Assembly: GCF_005860765.1 (NCBI RefSeq)
Contig: NZ_VCEI01000028.1
Span: 62,001 to 126,000 of the forward strand
Source of the DNA: Dyadobacter sediminis
Lineage (GTDB): Bacteria; Bacteroidota; Bacteroidia; Cytophagales; Spirosomataceae
Direction: 5' to 3'
DNA: 64,000 nt
The notes under the pieces were generated by a model, which saw only the letters and a program-made list of their open reading frames with translations, was not told the origin of the DNA and searched no databases. A program made the translations under genes and the position numbers. Positions within the stretch are counted from its first letter, which is position 1, and every line of letters begins with the position of its first letter. This document shows positions 51,416 to 61,681 of this stretch, piece after piece.

Positions 51416-52258
51416 ATGATGAAAAATAAAGCATTACTACTGGCTATGCTGATAACAACAGCCATGCAGGTCTGCGCGCAGAGAAAATCTTCATTTGGCA
51501 ATCGGTATGTCAATCCTTTCGGAGTGCTGAGCTTTACGGGCGGAGTCGGCGTCGCCTATTACACGGGCGATCTGAAAGACGGCGTGAATATGAAGCATCT
51601 CGGACTCGGGCCTTCCATTTCAATTGGCGCATTGTACCGGCTGTCGGAACATGTGAGTGCACGCGGAGAACTGCGGTTTTATCAGGTGTCCGGCGACCAG
51701 AAATATGCCCGGAACTTTCAGAACAATCTTTCTTTCAGGACTTTCAACCCGGATATCAATCTTGGGATTCAGGCTGATCTTTTTGCGTATAACCGACAGG
51801 CCCGCGTTAATCCGTACCTGATGGCAGGCGCAGGATTTACGCTGCTGAATCCAAAGGCAAAACTGGACGGAAAATGGCACAAACTTGCGCCGCTTACAAC
51901 GGAAGGCGTTAAATACAACCGTCTGCCGCTGGTGTTTACTGCCGGAATCGGTACTTCTTTCAAAACTTCCGAACGTTTGAGCCTGGGTGTGGAGCTTTGT
52001 AATAACTTTGTGAATTCCGATTATCTGGATGACGCAAGCACGGTATACCCGAATCCCGATCAGCTGCCGAATGATCTGGCCAGAAGACTTTCCGACCGTT
52101 CTGCCGAAATAGGCCAGGAACCGCGGCAGCCCGGATGGAACAGGGGAAGTGCCAAGAGCAAAGACAGTTACCTTTTTCTGCAGATGCGCGCCACTTACCT
52201 GATCGGTAGCCGGATGCAGGCGCAGGAAAGAAAGAAAACCCGTTGCCCGAAATTTTAA
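51416..52258 (+). CDS. outer-membrane beta-barrel protein
   Basis: 280 residues, signal peptide ending VCAQ. The mature part has repeated amphipathic strands: GVLSFTGGVGVAYYTGDLK, HLGLGPSISIGALYRLSEHVSARGELRFYQVSGD, FNPDINLGIQADLFAY, VNPYLMAGAGFTLLNP, LSLGVELCNNF and a C-terminal strand LFLQMRATYLIG. It resembles DUF6089-type or PorT-like barrels. Ligand or role unknown. ATG codons at 51416 and 51419 are both possible. Its stop is 17 bp before the thioesterase ATG, so they may be cotranscribed. Confidence 0.75.
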   Translation: MMKNKALLLAMLITTAMQVCAQRKSSFGNRYVNPFGVLSFTGGVGVAYYTGDLKDGVNMKHLGLGPSISIGALYRLSEHVSARGELRFYQVSGDQKYARNFQNNLSFRTFNPDINLGIQADLFAYNRQARVNPYLMAGAGFTLLNPKAKLDGKWHKLAPLTTEGVKYNRLPLVFTAGIGTSFKTSERLSLGVELCNNFVNSDYLDDASTVYPNPDQLPNDLARRLSDRSAEIGQEPRQPGWNRGSAKSKDSYLFLQMRATYLIGSRMQAQERKKTRCPKF

Positions 52259-52275
52259 TCTTTCATCATAACCAC

Positions 52276-52791
52276 ATGTTAAAGCCCAAGCATCCGCATC
52301 AGTCCGAAGTCACCATGACGGAAATGGTTCTTCCCAATGATACCAATACCTTGAATAATCTGATGGGAGGCAGGCTTTTGCACTGGATGGACATTTGCGC
52401 CGCCATTGCCGCGCAGAAACATTCCAACCGCATTGTAGTCACGGCTTCTGTTGACAATGTTTCTTTTACCGAACCGATCAAGCTGGGCAATATTGTTACC
52501 ATGAATGCCAAGGTTACGCGTGCTTTCAATTCTTCCATGGAGGTTTTTCTGGAAGTATGGGCTGAAGATATTCCTGCCGGCGTGCGTGTAAGTACAAACC
52601 GTGCCTTTTATACTTTTGTCGCTGTGGATCAGAACGGAAGGCCCATTGAAGTTCCGCATCTCGAACCTGAAACGGATGATGAAAAAGAACTTTATCTAAG
52701 CGCACTCCGCCGCCGTCAGTTGAGGCTTGTTCTGGCCGGCCGTATGAATCCGGCCGAAGCAACGGAGCTTAAAGCGCTTTTTCAGGGCTGA
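52276..52791 (+). CDS. acyl-CoA thioesterase, hotdog fold
   Basis: 171 residues. Hydrolyses acyl-CoA esters. The hotdog helix is in LNNLMGGRLLHWMDICAAIAAQKHS, with strands VVTASVDNVSFTEPIKLGNIV and FLEVWAEDI following, as in the BFIT/BACH-like YciA group; HWMD holds the likely catalytic Asp. The ATG at 52276 was chosen from alignment of the first strand. Confidence 0.85.
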   Translation: MLKPKHPHQSEVTMTEMVLPNDTNTLNNLMGGRLLHWMDICAAIAAQKHSNRIVVTASVDNVSFTEPIKLGNIVTMNAKVTRAFNSSMEVFLEVWAEDIPAGVRVSTNRAFYTFVAVDQNGRPIEVPHLEPETDDEKELYLSALRRRQLRLVLAGRMNPAEATELKALFQG

Positions 52792-52812
52792 TAATTTAAT
52801 CCGCACGTCATT

Positions 52813-52830
52813 TTTGGTAATTTTACCAAA
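52813..52830. promoter_or_regulatory. palindrome before ridA-like gene
   Basis: TTTGGTAA-TT-TTACCAAA, 8-bp exact arms, 17 bp upstream of the ATG. A candidate operator; there is no T-run for a terminator. Confidence 0.4.
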
Positions 52831-52846
52831 TCAATTTATCCATTTT

Positions 52847-53215
52847 ATGCCAAAAGAGATTATATTTTCAGAAAAAGCGCCGGCTCCGATCGGGCCTTAC
52901 AGCCAGGCGGTTAAAGTAGATGGAACGCTGTACGTCTCCGGTCAGATTGCAGCAGAACTGGCCGCTTCCGGCGATATCAAAGCAGAAACGGGCATGGTTA
53001 TGCAGCATATCGGCCATATTCTCGGAGCAGCCGGGCTGGGATTCGCCAATGTAGTCAAAGCGAGCATATTCCTGAAAGATATGAATGACTTTGCAGCGGT
53101 AAACGAGATTTACGGAAGCTTTTTTACCAGTGAACCGCCGGCGCGCGAAACCGTACAGGTTGCAAAGCTGCCCAAGGATGTGAATGTAGAAATTTCGGTG
53201 ATTGCAGTAGAATAG
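52847..53215 (+). CDS. RidA-family enamine/imine deaminase
   Basis: 122 residues. RidA deaminates reactive enamines released by PLP enzymes. Conserved EKAPAPIGPYSQAVKVDGTLYVSGQIA at the start, and the C-terminal ARETVQVAKLPKDVNVEISVIA with the catalytic Arg of the ARxxVxVxxLP motif. Cytoplasmic trimer expected. ATG at 52847 (MPKEIIFSEKAPAPIGPY). Confidence 0.92.
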   Translation: MPKEIIFSEKAPAPIGPYSQAVKVDGTLYVSGQIAAELAASGDIKAETGMVMQHIGHILGAAGLGFANVVKASIFLKDMNDFAAVNEIYGSFFTSEPPARETVQVAKLPKDVNVEISVIAVE

Positions 53216-53268
53216 CATGCCCGCCAGGATTTGTTGCCAAATTCATAAAAGTTCATCCAAAATCATCT

Positions 53269-53313
53269 ATGACTACTAATGACTATTAGTTTCCATCCAT
53301 GACAAACAATGAC
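53269..53313 (+). repeat. four phased ATGAC repeats upstream of gltX
   Basis: ATGAC begins at 53269, 53279, 53299 and 53309, so spacings are 10, 20 and 10 bp. All lie on one strand and one face of the helix, 60 to 100 bp before gltX. No promoter box of the usual form was found here. Confidence 0.55.
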
Positions 53314-53372
53314 TTTTACGAAAAACCATCTGATCCTGCTTTTAAAAACCAGAATTTAATAGTCAAGAATAA

Positions 53373-54923
53373 ATGAATAATCAACCCGTTCGAGTAAGAT
53401 TTGCTCCCAGCCCGACAGGCCCGCTTCATGCAGGCGGTGTCCGCACCGCTTTGTACAATTATTTGTTTGCACGCCAGCAGGGAGGCCAGATGTTGCTTCG
53501 TATTGAAGATACCGACCAGAACCGCTACGTTCCGGGTGCAGAGGGATATATACTGGAAGCACTGAAATGGCTGGGCATAAACATTGACGAAGGCCCGCAG
53601 CAGGGTGGCCCGAATGCGCCTTACCGCCAGTCGGAAAGAAAAGAAATGTACATGGAATACGCAGAAAAGCTGATCCGGGAAGGAAAAGCGTATTATGCTT
53701 TCGATACGGCCGAAGAACTGGACGATATGCGCAAAAGACTGGAAGCTGCAAAAGTGGCAGCCGCGCAGTACAATGCCATTACACGCATGGAAATGACGAA
53801 TTCGCTGACTTTGTCTGCCGAGGAAACCAAATCCAGGCTGGAAAGTGGAATGCCTTACGTCATCAGAATGAAGATCATGCCGAAGGAAGACATCCGTTTC
53901 AATGACCTGATCCGCGGATGGATTGTTGTGCACTCTTCACAAATAGACGATAAGGTGCTGATGAAATCCGACGGCATGCCTACGTATCATCTTGCCAACA
54001 TTGTGGACGATCATTTGATGGGCATAACGCATGTGATCCGCGGTGAAGAATGGCTTCCTTCTGCTCCTTTGCACGTTTTGCTGTATCGTTACCTTGGCTG
54101 GGAAAGCACCATGCCGCAATTTGCACACCTTCCGTTGCTGCTGAAACCGGATGGGAACGGCAAGCTTTCCAAGCGGGATGCGGACCTCGGCGGATTTCCG
54201 ATTTTCCCGCTTGAATGGACCGATCCGGTTAGCGGCGACAAGGCAAAAGGTTTCCGCGAAGAAGGGTATCTTCCGCAGGCAACGGCCAACTTTCTGGCAT
54301 TGCTCGGCTGGAACGCCGGGACAGAGCAGGAGCTTTTCAGCATGGAAGAAATGATCCGGACTTTCAGCTTCGACCGTGTGCACAAGGCCGGGGCAAGATT
54401 TGATATCCAGAAAGCAAACTGGTTTAATCAGCAATACCTGAAACAACTGGACGATCAAGAAATCATTGCGCAGCTGAAACCGCTCTATCAGCAAAAATCA
54501 ATTCCTGTCAATGAAGATCAGATTACGCAGATTGTTCATTTGCTGAAAGACCGCGTGCATTTTGTACGTGAAATCGCGGAGGAATCTCTCTTTCTGTTCC
54601 ATGCACCGGAAACTTACGATCAGGACGTAGCCGTGAAAAAGTGGAATGAAGAAGCTGCAAATGCCATTGCAGGATTCAAGGATGCTTTGGCCGGATTTGA
54701 AGGCAGTTTTCTTGCTCATGATATCAAAGACAAGCTTTCCGCTACTATGGAAAACCTTGGTATTAAAATGGGCAAAATCATGCAGGCACTGCGGCTTGCG
54801 GTTACAGGTGCAGGCGCAGGGCCGGATCTGATGATCATCATGGAAATTCTTGGAAAGGAAGAAGTGATCAGAAGGCTTGAAAATGCCCTTGACCGTTTAC
54901 CGGCACAAATTCGCCTGGCATAG
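53373..54923 (+). CDS. gltX: glutamyl-tRNA synthetase
   Basis: Charges tRNA-Glu. 516 residues, class I. The HIGH-like motif is FAPSPTGPLHAGGVRTALYNYLFAR (HAGG form) and the KMSKS-like motif KLSKRDADLGGFPIF. Discriminating features LYRYLGWESTMPQFAHLPLLLKPDG are intact. C-terminal helical anticodon-binding domain from about residue 330. ATG at 53373 (MNNQPVRVRFAPSPTGP). Confidence 0.96.
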   Translation: MNNQPVRVRFAPSPTGPLHAGGVRTALYNYLFARQQGGQMLLRIEDTDQNRYVPGAEGYILEALKWLGINIDEGPQQGGPNAPYRQSERKEMYMEYAEKLIREGKAYYAFDTAEELDDMRKRLEAAKVAAAQYNAITRMEMTNSLTLSAEETKSRLESGMPYVIRMKIMPKEDIRFNDLIRGWIVVHSSQIDDKVLMKSDGMPTYHLANIVDDHLMGITHVIRGEEWLPSAPLHVLLYRYLGWESTMPQFAHLPLLLKPDGNGKLSKRDADLGGFPIFPLEWTDPVSGDKAKGFREEGYLPQATANFLALLGWNAGTEQELFSMEEMIRTFSFDRVHKAGARFDIQKANWFNQQYLKQLDDQEIIAQLKPLYQQKSIPVNEDQITQIVHLLKDRVHFVREIAEESLFLFHAPETYDQDVAVKKWNEEAANAIAGFKDALAGFEGSFLAHDIKDKLSATMENLGIKMGKIMQALRLAVTGAGAGPDLMIIMEILGKEEVIRRLENALDRLPAQIRLA

Positions 54924-55031
54924 TTGTATTATGACCACAGGATCAATTTCAGATTTTAACTGAATATTTATTGCATATTTTCGTAATCATTGAACAACGG
55001 ACCGTTCCAACGTTCCACTGCTATCAATCAC

Positions 55032-55280
55032 ATGGCTAAAAAGAAACAAACCGATATAGCAAAGCCGGATGCGGAAAAACCCCGTGTTCATAAAGATCTG
55101 GACGGCTTTGATATTCAAATTAATTCATTCGGTGAAATCACCACGAGTTTTGATATGGACCGTATCAATGAATTTCTGAACAAGAATGTGGATGACAAAA
55201 AACTGCGTGACCGTGAGGATATTCCAGGCCGGAAAACACGGAAGTCGAAGAAAAAGAAAACCAGTGAAGAAGAGGAGTAG
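55032..55280 (+). CDS. 82-residue charged protein of unknown function
   Basis: Starts [20 protein letters not shown], has one conserved-looking block ([29 protein letters not shown]) and a Lys/Arg-rich end ([17 protein letters not shown]). No signal peptide or membrane segment. I recall similar uncharacterised proteins in Cytophagales. An upstream in-frame start at 54990 adds 14 residues; 55032 is preferred. Confidence 0.7.
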   Translation: MAKKKQTDIAKPDAEKPRVHKDLDGFDIQINSFGEITTSFDMDRINEFLNKNVDDKKLRDREDIPGRKTRKSKKKKTSEEEE

Positions 55281-55333
55281 GAACAGGGTCTGTTAAAAGT
55301 TCAGAGCGGCTATTTAATATAAAATGTACGAAA

Positions 55334-56113
55334 ATGATCTCACACGAAATTGACTACAAAATCATTGGTGACGATATCCAGGTTGTGGAAATCGAACTGG
55401 ATCCCAATGAGACTGTCATTGCAGAAGCGGGTGCCATGCTTTTTATGGAAGACGGCATCCAGTTTGAAACCAAAATGGGCGACGGTTCCGAAGCAAATCA
55501 AAGCATTATGGGCAAGATTTTTCAGGCCGGAACAAGGCTTCTGACCGGAGAATCGCTTTTTATGACGCACTTTACAAACAGAGGAGTAGGAAAAAGGAAA
55601 CTTGCCTTTGCCGCGCCTTATCCCGGAACGGTGATGCCTATTGACCTGTCCAAAATTTATAGCAATGAGCTGATTGTCCAGAAGGACGGTTTTCTTTGCG
55701 CTGCGATGGGAACAAGCATGAAAATCCATTTTAACCAGCGCTTCGGCTCAGGCTTGTTTGGCGGAGAAGGGTTTATTCTTCAGAAACTGAAAGGCGACGG
55801 AATGGCATTTGTGCATGCCGGCGGTGTTGTAATGGAACGGCAGCTGAACAATGAAACGCTGCGTATTGACACAGGTTGCGTAGTTGCTTTTGAACAATCG
55901 TTAAGCTTTGATATTCAGCGTTCCGGCGGATTGAAATCCATGGTATTCGGCGGAGAAGGCATGTTTCTGGCAACTTTGCGCGGCACAGGCCGTTGCTGGA
56001 TTCAGTCCATGCCTATTTCCAAACTGATTCAGCGGCTGTCTGTCGGCGGGCCGAATTCCCGAAAAGAAAGTGGTTCTGTAATCGGTGGTCTGGGCAGCTT
56101 GTTTGAAGATTAA
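55334..56113 (+). CDS. TIGR00266 (AIM24) family protein
   Basis: 259 residues. [28 protein letters not shown] and [29 protein letters not shown] match the TIGR00266 beta-prism fold, with [21 protein letters not shown] and [24 protein letters not shown] later. No signal peptide. Bacterial members have no known reaction; a mitochondrial relative (AIM24) concerns inner-membrane organisation. Ends before a bidirectional terminator. Confidence 0.9.
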   Translation: MISHEIDYKIIGDDIQVVEIELDPNETVIAEAGAMLFMEDGIQFETKMGDGSEANQSIMGKIFQAGTRLLTGESLFMTHFTNRGVGKRKLAFAAPYPGTVMPIDLSKIYSNELIVQKDGFLCAAMGTSMKIHFNQRFGSGLFGGEGFILQKLKGDGMAFVHAGGVVMERQLNNETLRIDTGCVVAFEQSLSFDIQRSGGLKSMVFGGEGMFLATLRGTGRCWIQSMPISKLIQRLSVGGPNSRKESGSVIGGLGSLFED

Positions 56114-56169
56114 ATTCTTTTCGTAACATAAAAGGACATTTTTTCACAAGTTCTTTTCAATTATTTATC

Positions 56170-56219
56170 AATAAAAAAGTCAGCTCCGGTGCACATGCAC
56201 CGGAGCTGACTTTTTTATT
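56170..56219. terminator. 50-bp palindromic bidirectional terminator
   Basis: Centre CA at 56194-56195; arms of 24 bp carry GTCAGCTCCGGTGCA / TGCACCGGAGCTGAC with A6 and T6 outside. It serves both converging genes. Confidence 0.9.
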
Positions 56220-56230
56220 CAATCAAGAAA

Positions 56231-57802
56231 TTAATAACCTGGATTCTGAGGTGTCAGGTTCGGGTTGTTTTTCATTTCCTGAACGCCAAGCGGGAACAGC
56301 AAATGTTTGGCCTGTAATGCCACGCCGGAACCTACGTTCAGGTTAAGGTGGCCTACGAAGTTGTCAAATCCTTTTGTTTTTTCATTGAACACCTTGCGCA
56401 GACGTACCATATCGAACCAGGTGATTCCTTCATAAGCGAACTCATACCAGCGTTCTCTCCAGACGGCTTCGCGGAAAGATGTCGCTGTGAAAGTTCCCAA
56501 TGCAGGTGTTGCAAGCTTTGCTCTGTCTCTTACTTTTTTTAAGGCATCATATGCTTCCTGATTAGGAGCGCCCAGTTCACTTTGTGCTTCTGCATACATC
56601 AGCAACACTTCTGCATAGCGGATCAGCGGAACGTTCAGGTTATTGTTACGGGTACCCGGTACGCCTTGTGTGCCGTTTGCAGTGATGTTGAAATGCTTGA
56701 AAACATAAGGAGCACCGAGGTTAAACCTTGCACCGTCACCGTTTGTAAAGTAAGTGGTATAAAACCATCCTTCCTGATCAACCGTACGAAGGTCACCTTT
56801 TTCGTAGGAATTATAGAAAGAAAGTGTTGGAACCGTACTTCCCGTTCCGCCCGGACCTGAATAAGTGACAGGTTTGAAGTTAGGGTAGTAATCGCCAAGC
56901 GGATTGCCGGCAACCGAAATGTTGTACTGGATCATGAAGATATGTTCCAGACGGTTTTTCAGACTTTCCTGATGCACTTCCCTGTATGTATTGAAAAGGT
57001 TCAGTACAGTCGGGTTTGCTTTGGAATAATTGATTACTTCCAGTGCTTTGTCAGCAGCCAGTTTGTAATGCGAAGCGCCTTTGCTGAGCGGGAATCCGGC
57101 CATTGTCAGGTATACTTTTGCCAGCAATGATTTGGCAGCAATGGTTGTAGCGCGACCGCTTACATCAGTCATAGGAAGACCGGCAGCTTCGGCAGCCAGC
57201 AAATCTTCAACAATCAGGTTATATACATTTTCCTGCGGAGCACGGGACGGAAGGAAATCTTCCGAATTGGCAGTTTGCGGCGTCGTGATCAATGGAACAT
57301 CACCCCAGAGTCTTACTGCATAAAAATAAGCCCATGCACGAAGAAAACGGGCTTCACCCAGCAATCGTGTTTTCTGTGCTTCGGTTGCCGGAGCCAGAAA
57401 AGGAATCGTTGGAATTTTGTCCAACGCAAGGTTTGCATTGGCAATAATCCGGTACAGACCATTGTACCAGTTGTTGACATGCGCCGTGTTTCCATCGTAA
57501 GTCAGCGAGTACAGGTTGTTCAAATCCGAGTTCTGACCGGTTTCTGTGGTCGCTGTTCCGGTTACGGCTTCAAGCATCTGCCAGTTTGCAGAAAAAATTC
57601 CGGCTCCGTCGCCATAAAAGCGAAGGCCTGCATAAGTGGCAGCTACGGCAGCTTCTGCGTGATCGGGAATGGTGTAAAAGCTTTCCGGCGTCAGGTTGGA
57701 CGGATCTTGTTCTTCCAGGAAGTCGGAGCAACTCGTCGGGCCAAGCAAAATGGACCCGCAGAGCAATACTTTGGCTACATTTTTTAAACTATATAACTTC
57801 AT
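56231..57802 (-). CDS. SusD/RagB-family nutrient-binding lipoprotein
   Basis: Captures glycans at the cell surface and lids the SusC transporter. 523 residues. Signal peptide II with LLGPTSCSDF, Cys25 lipidated. SusD fold: TPR helices (TPESFYTIPDHAEAAVAATYAGL, LLGEARFLRAWAYFYAVRLWGDVPLITTP) and the C-terminal ALKKVRDRAKL..REAVWRERWYEFAYEGITWFDMVRLRK. The ATG at 57802 was chosen over a TTG two codons upstream. It follows susC by 36 bp. No dedicated glycoside hydrolase is beside the pair, so the substrate is unknown. Confidence 0.93.
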   Translation of the reverse strand: MKLYSLKNVAKVLLCGSILLGPTSCSDFLEEQDPSNLTPESFYTIPDHAEAAVAATYAGLRFYGDGAGIFSANWQMLEAVTGTATTETGQNSDLNNLYSLTYDGNTAHVNNWYNGLYRIIANANLALDKIPTIPFLAPATEAQKTRLLGEARFLRAWAYFYAVRLWGDVPLITTPQTANSEDFLPSRAPQENVYNLIVEDLLAAEAAGLPMTDVSGRATTIAAKSLLAKVYLTMAGFPLSKGASHYKLAADKALEVINYSKANPTVLNLFNTYREVHQESLKNRLEHIFMIQYNISVAGNPLGDYYPNFKPVTYSGPGGTGSTVPTLSFYNSYEKGDLRTVDQEGWFYTTYFTNGDGARFNLGAPYVFKHFNITANGTQGVPGTRNNNLNVPLIRYAEVLLMYAEAQSELGAPNQEAYDALKKVRDRAKLATPALGTFTATSFREAVWRERWYEFAYEGITWFDMVRLRKVFNEKTKGFDNFVGHLNLNVGSGVALQAKHLLFPLGVQEMKNNPNLTPQNPGY

Positions 57803-57838
57803 AATCAATGTTTTTATTAAAATAAATGAATTGGCTTT

Positions 57839-60800
57839 TTAAAATGCGATCTGTAAACCTGCCATGTAAGTAGTCGGTTTCGGATAGCCGTGCCAGATCA
57901 TACCCTGAGAGAAAACATTGCTGTTCTGATCTCCGTTTGTAGGTGTAACTTCCGGATCGCCATGCGGGTATTTGGTAACCAGGAAGAAGTTCTGGGCAGA
58001 AAGATAAACTCTCAGCTTGCTGAGCTTGATTTTGCTGATCACGTCGGATGGAATGTTGTAACCCAACAAAAGGTTTCTTCCGCGCAGGAACGATCCGTCA
58101 AAAATCCAGTGCGAATCTACGTTGGTTACATAACCTGCTCTAGTTTCACGAATCTGTGCAACCGGCGTGTTCTGGTTGGTTGGCGTCCATGCATTCAGAA
58201 CGGAAGTGTAGCTGTTGGCAATCGAAACGCGGTCTTCACTTGGGTGAAGCGTCATGTCCATTACGTCGTTACCGTATGAATACTGTACATCAAAGGTAAG
58301 ATCAAAGTTTTTGAAACGAACGGTGTTGGAGAATGTACCCCATGCTTTCGGACTGCCGTTTCCGATAATCGTACGGTCAGCATCTGTAATGGCTCCATCG
58401 CCGTTGATATCCTTGTATTTGATATCGCCTGGAAGCATGGTCAGGTTGTTACGGTAACTTGTGAATTTCGATGCCTGATCTTTTTCAGCTTCGCTCCATG
58501 TTCCTTCACGAATCAGTCCCCAGAACGATCCAACTGGCTCACCGATACGGATAATACCCGTCTGGTTTGTAAAGTTAGGACCACCTACTCCGAAAATGTC
58601 GGAAGGAGTTGCCAGTGAAAGCACTTTGTTTCTGTTCAATGAAATATTGAAACTTGTGTTCCAGGTGAAGTCACCTCTTTCAATGTTCGTTGTATTCAAA
58701 GTAAATTCAAACCCTTTGTTCTGCATGGAACCGATGTTCTTTCTGATTACAGCATAACCGCTTGAACGTGGTACCGGCGCATCCAGAAGCATGTCTGTGG
58801 TTTTTCTGTAATAAAAATCGGCTTCCACGGAAATTCTGCCTTTCAGGAAACTGATTTCAACACCTGCATCGGTTTGTGCTGTTTTTTCCCATTTCAAATC
58901 AGGGTTAGCCAATCTGTTGATACCTGTACCGCTTACTCTTGCATCGTTGTAAACCGTAGCATAAGTAGAGCTTAGCAGCGACAAAGAGGAGTACGGAGGA
59001 ATTTCGGAGTTACCCGTCAAACCGTAGCTTGTACGAAGTTTCAGACTGGAAATGATCGAATTGCCTTTCAGGAATTCTTCGTCAGACACTTTCCATGCCA
59101 AAGCAGCAGAAGGGAAAAATGCGAATTTATGGTTTTCTCCGAATTTGGAAGACCCATCCGCACGTCCTGTAAACGTAACCAGATACTTGTCAAGCAAGGT
59201 ATAGTTAATACGTCCAAAGTACGAGTTGAAGGCAAAGCTTTGTGCGCCTGAGTTTACACCCGGCAATGTGGCACCTGCACCCAGGTTTTCATAACCGAAA
59301 TAATCCGTCGAGAAGTTACGAACGCTTGCACCTGTGGTTGCAACATTCGTTTTCTGCCATGAAATACCCGCAAGTGCATTAAATGCATGGATGCCGACCG
59401 TTTTGTTGTAAGTCAGGTAATTTTCCCATGACCAGAAAGTTTCTTTCCGTGCGTCTTTGCTGGCTGTACCGAATTCGGATATGGCCAAAGTGCGTGTCTG
59501 TGATTGGTTCACTTCCTGATTCACAACGTTTATACCCAAAACAGAACGCAGTTCCAGACCTTTTGCCAGCGTAAGATTGCCGTACAAGCTACCCAATGTA
59601 GTAGCCGTGTTCACAATGTATTTACGTCCGGATAACCTGTGTATCGAGCTGAATGAGCCTTCTGCCTGCGGATAATCCCTGTTGTTGGCAAAAGTTCCGT
59701 TCGGGTATCTTACAGGAAGAAAAGGGAAATCTTCAACCATCTGGCGAGGTACGGCATCATTGATGTCCACAAGGTTTTCGCTCTGGTTGTTATAGCTCAG
59801 CGTTGCTCCGATTTTAAGCCATTTTTTAACCTGATCGTCAATGCTGAAACGGGTCGAGTAACGGTTCAGGTAAGATTCTTTCAGTAAACCCTGGTCATCG
59901 CGGTAGCCAAGAGACAATGCGTATGTCGTTTTTTCATTTCCGCCGCTGAAACCCAGCTGATGGTTTTGAGAAATTTTATTCTGGGTTGCTTCTTTGAACC
60001 AGTCTGTATCGTAGTTTGGCTTGTAGCTGCCGTCCGGCGCCAACGTAAACACATCCGGGTGCTGCACTGAGAAGTCTCTTCTGCGTGTTTGCGGGTTCAG
60101 GTTTGCATATTTTCCGGAAGCCCAGCCCGCAGGGTCAAACTTTTCAATGTTTGCGTAAGCAAGATCTTCAACATCCAGATATTGTTGTGCATTCAGCGTA
60201 TGCGGTCTTTTCGGCCCGATGGTCGGTACGCTCACATCTACGTTGTAAGTAATAATCCCTTCGCCCGATCTTCCTTTTTTGGTCTGGATGAGGATTACAC
60301 CGTTTGCACCTCTTGCACCGTAAATAGCCGTTGAAGATGCATCTTTCAGTACTTCCACCGATACAATGTCATTCGGGTTGATATAGTCGATCGCCGAGCT
60401 GTACTGGTTTTGTGTTCCCTGCGGAAGCATTACACCGTCCACAACATACAACGGGTTGTTGGAAGAGTTAATGGAGCTGAAACCGCGGATACGCACATTG
60501 CTCCTTCCGCCCGGGCGTCCGGAGTTAACGTTCACCTGAACCCCGGATACTTTACCCTGCAAAGCCTGGTTCAGAGAAGGAGCCGGACGTTCTTTCAGCT
60601 GTTCTTCTTTTACGGAGCCTACCGCGCCGGTCAGATCCGATTTTCTTGCGGTACCGTAACCGATCACGACCACTTCACTCAGCGCTTTGGAATCCGACTC
60701 AATGGCCACATCCAGTTCGCTGCGGTTTCCAACGGCGATTTCCTGGCTTATATAACCCACAAAGCTGAAAACAAGCGTAGCGCCATTGTCCGGAACTGAA

Positions 60801-61066
60801 ATCGTATAGTTTCCGGTTCCGTCCGTAGTTGTTCCCGTGCTTGTACCTTTCACAACAACGTTTACGCCGGGAAGGCCTTCGCCGTTTGTCTTGTCTGTTA
60901 CTTTTCCTTTTAATGTTTTATCTGCGTTGATGACAGCAGCAGGACCGGATTCAATCTTGTTATGGGCTACTGCCACAAGCGAGCATGAGAGTGCAGGCAG
61001 CAGACATAAAGAATTCCGGATATTCCTCATTCGGAACATCCATTTTTTAGTATCGGTATTTTTCAT
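57839..61066 (-). CDS. SusC/RagA TonB-dependent outer-membrane transporter
   Basis: TonB-energised import of oligosaccharides with SusD. 1,075 residues. Signal sequence, then a carboxypeptidase-like regulatory domain (LKGKVTDKTNGEGLPGVNVVVKGT near 53, LVFSFVGYISQEIAVG), TonB-box region EVVVIGYGTARKSDLTGAV, plug domain with IRGFSSINSSNNPLYVVDGV and STAIYGARGANGVILIQTKKG, and a long barrel ending ITYMAGLQIAF-type. No STN domain for anti-sigma signalling is seen. Upstream is a 755-bp gap with operator-like palindromes. Confidence 0.94.
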   Translation of the reverse strand: MKNTDTKKWMFRMRNIRNSLCLLPALSCSLVAVAHNKIESGPAAVINADKTLKGKVTDKTNGEGLPGVNVVVKGTSTGTTTDGTGNYTISVPDNGATLVFSFVGYISQEIAVGNRSELDVAIESDSKALSEVVVIGYGTARKSDLTGAVGSVKEEQLKERPAPSLNQALQGKVSGVQVNVNSGRPGGRSNVRIRGFSSINSSNNPLYVVDGVMLPQGTQNQYSSAIDYINPNDIVSVEVLKDASSTAIYGARGANGVILIQTKKGRSGEGIITYNVDVSVPTIGPKRPHTLNAQQYLDVEDLAYANIEKFDPAGWASGKYANLNPQTRRRDFSVQHPDVFTLAPDGSYKPNYDTDWFKEATQNKISQNHQLGFSGGNEKTTYALSLGYRDDQGLLKESYLNRYSTRFSIDDQVKKWLKIGATLSYNNQSENLVDINDAVPRQMVEDFPFLPVRYPNGTFANNRDYPQAEGSFSSIHRLSGRKYIVNTATTLGSLYGNLTLAKGLELRSVLGINVVNQEVNQSQTRTLAISEFGTASKDARKETFWSWENYLTYNKTVGIHAFNALAGISWQKTNVATTGASVRNFSTDYFGYENLGAGATLPGVNSGAQSFAFNSYFGRINYTLLDKYLVTFTGRADGSSKFGENHKFAFFPSAALAWKVSDEEFLKGNSIISSLKLRTSYGLTGNSEIPPYSSLSLLSSTYATVYNDARVSGTGINRLANPDLKWEKTAQTDAGVEISFLKGRISVEADFYYRKTTDMLLDAPVPRSSGYAVIRKNIGSMQNKGFEFTLNTTNIERGDFTWNTSFNISLNRNKVLSLATPSDIFGVGGPNFTNQTGIIRIGEPVGSFWGLIREGTWSEAEKDQASKFTSYRNNLTMLPGDIKYKDINGDGAITDADRTIIGNGSPKAWGTFSNTVRFKNFDLTFDVQYSYGNDVMDMTLHPSEDRVSIANSYTSVLNAWTPTNQNTPVAQIRETRAGYVTNVDSHWIFDGSFLRGRNLLLGYNIPSDVISKIKLSKLRVYLSAQNFFLVTKYPHGDPEVTPTNGDQNSNVFSQGMIWHGYPKPTTYMAGLQIAF

Positions 61067-61516
61067 CTAAGGTCTGTGTTAGTTAAACGTTCTTCATTGA
61101 ATAATGGAAATTGTAAGTGCTTTTTGCTTTAACAGATTTAAGTCAGTCAGGTTGTTTTTTCATCATAAGCCAGGTTTTAAGTTAGGGAAAATGAAAGAAT
61201 GTTTATTATTGGAATTGTTTAACTTATTATTAATATGATAACAGTCAGATATTAATAAAATTGATCTCAAACTACTTCTGGCCGGGAAAGTCAGTTAACA
61301 ATTAATCCAGAAAGCAGAATAATGAAAAAGCAACAATGCTGCCGTTTATGAAGGGGTTATTGAACATTAATTTTTCCGGCATTTCAGCCTTGATGACTGT
61401 TTTGGGTTTTATTATGCCAAATCTGGAATTAATTAAATTGCTTAAAAACATGTTGCAATATTATAATATTTAACAAGAATATTTAAATAGGTCTTAAAGA
61501 AAAACATAAATATTTA

Positions 61517-61530
61517 TGCAAACGTTTGCA
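61517..61530. promoter_or_regulatory. LacI/GalR-type operator palindrome
   Basis: TGCAAACGTTTGCA is a perfect 14-bp palindrome of the form bound by LacI-family sugar regulators and CRE-like sites. It lies about 450 bp upstream of the susC ATG in DNA that is otherwise AT-rich. Confidence 0.6.
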
Positions 61531-61681
61531 GGAATAGCAGGAGCAGATGCCAGTTATCACATATAATCAGGCAGTTACATCAGTTGCAGGTACCTTAAAA
61601 GTATTTGGTGCATAGAATCATATTATTTTATGGTAGTAAGCTGAAATGAACTTTTGACAATCAGGAAACTTTTGAAAACAG

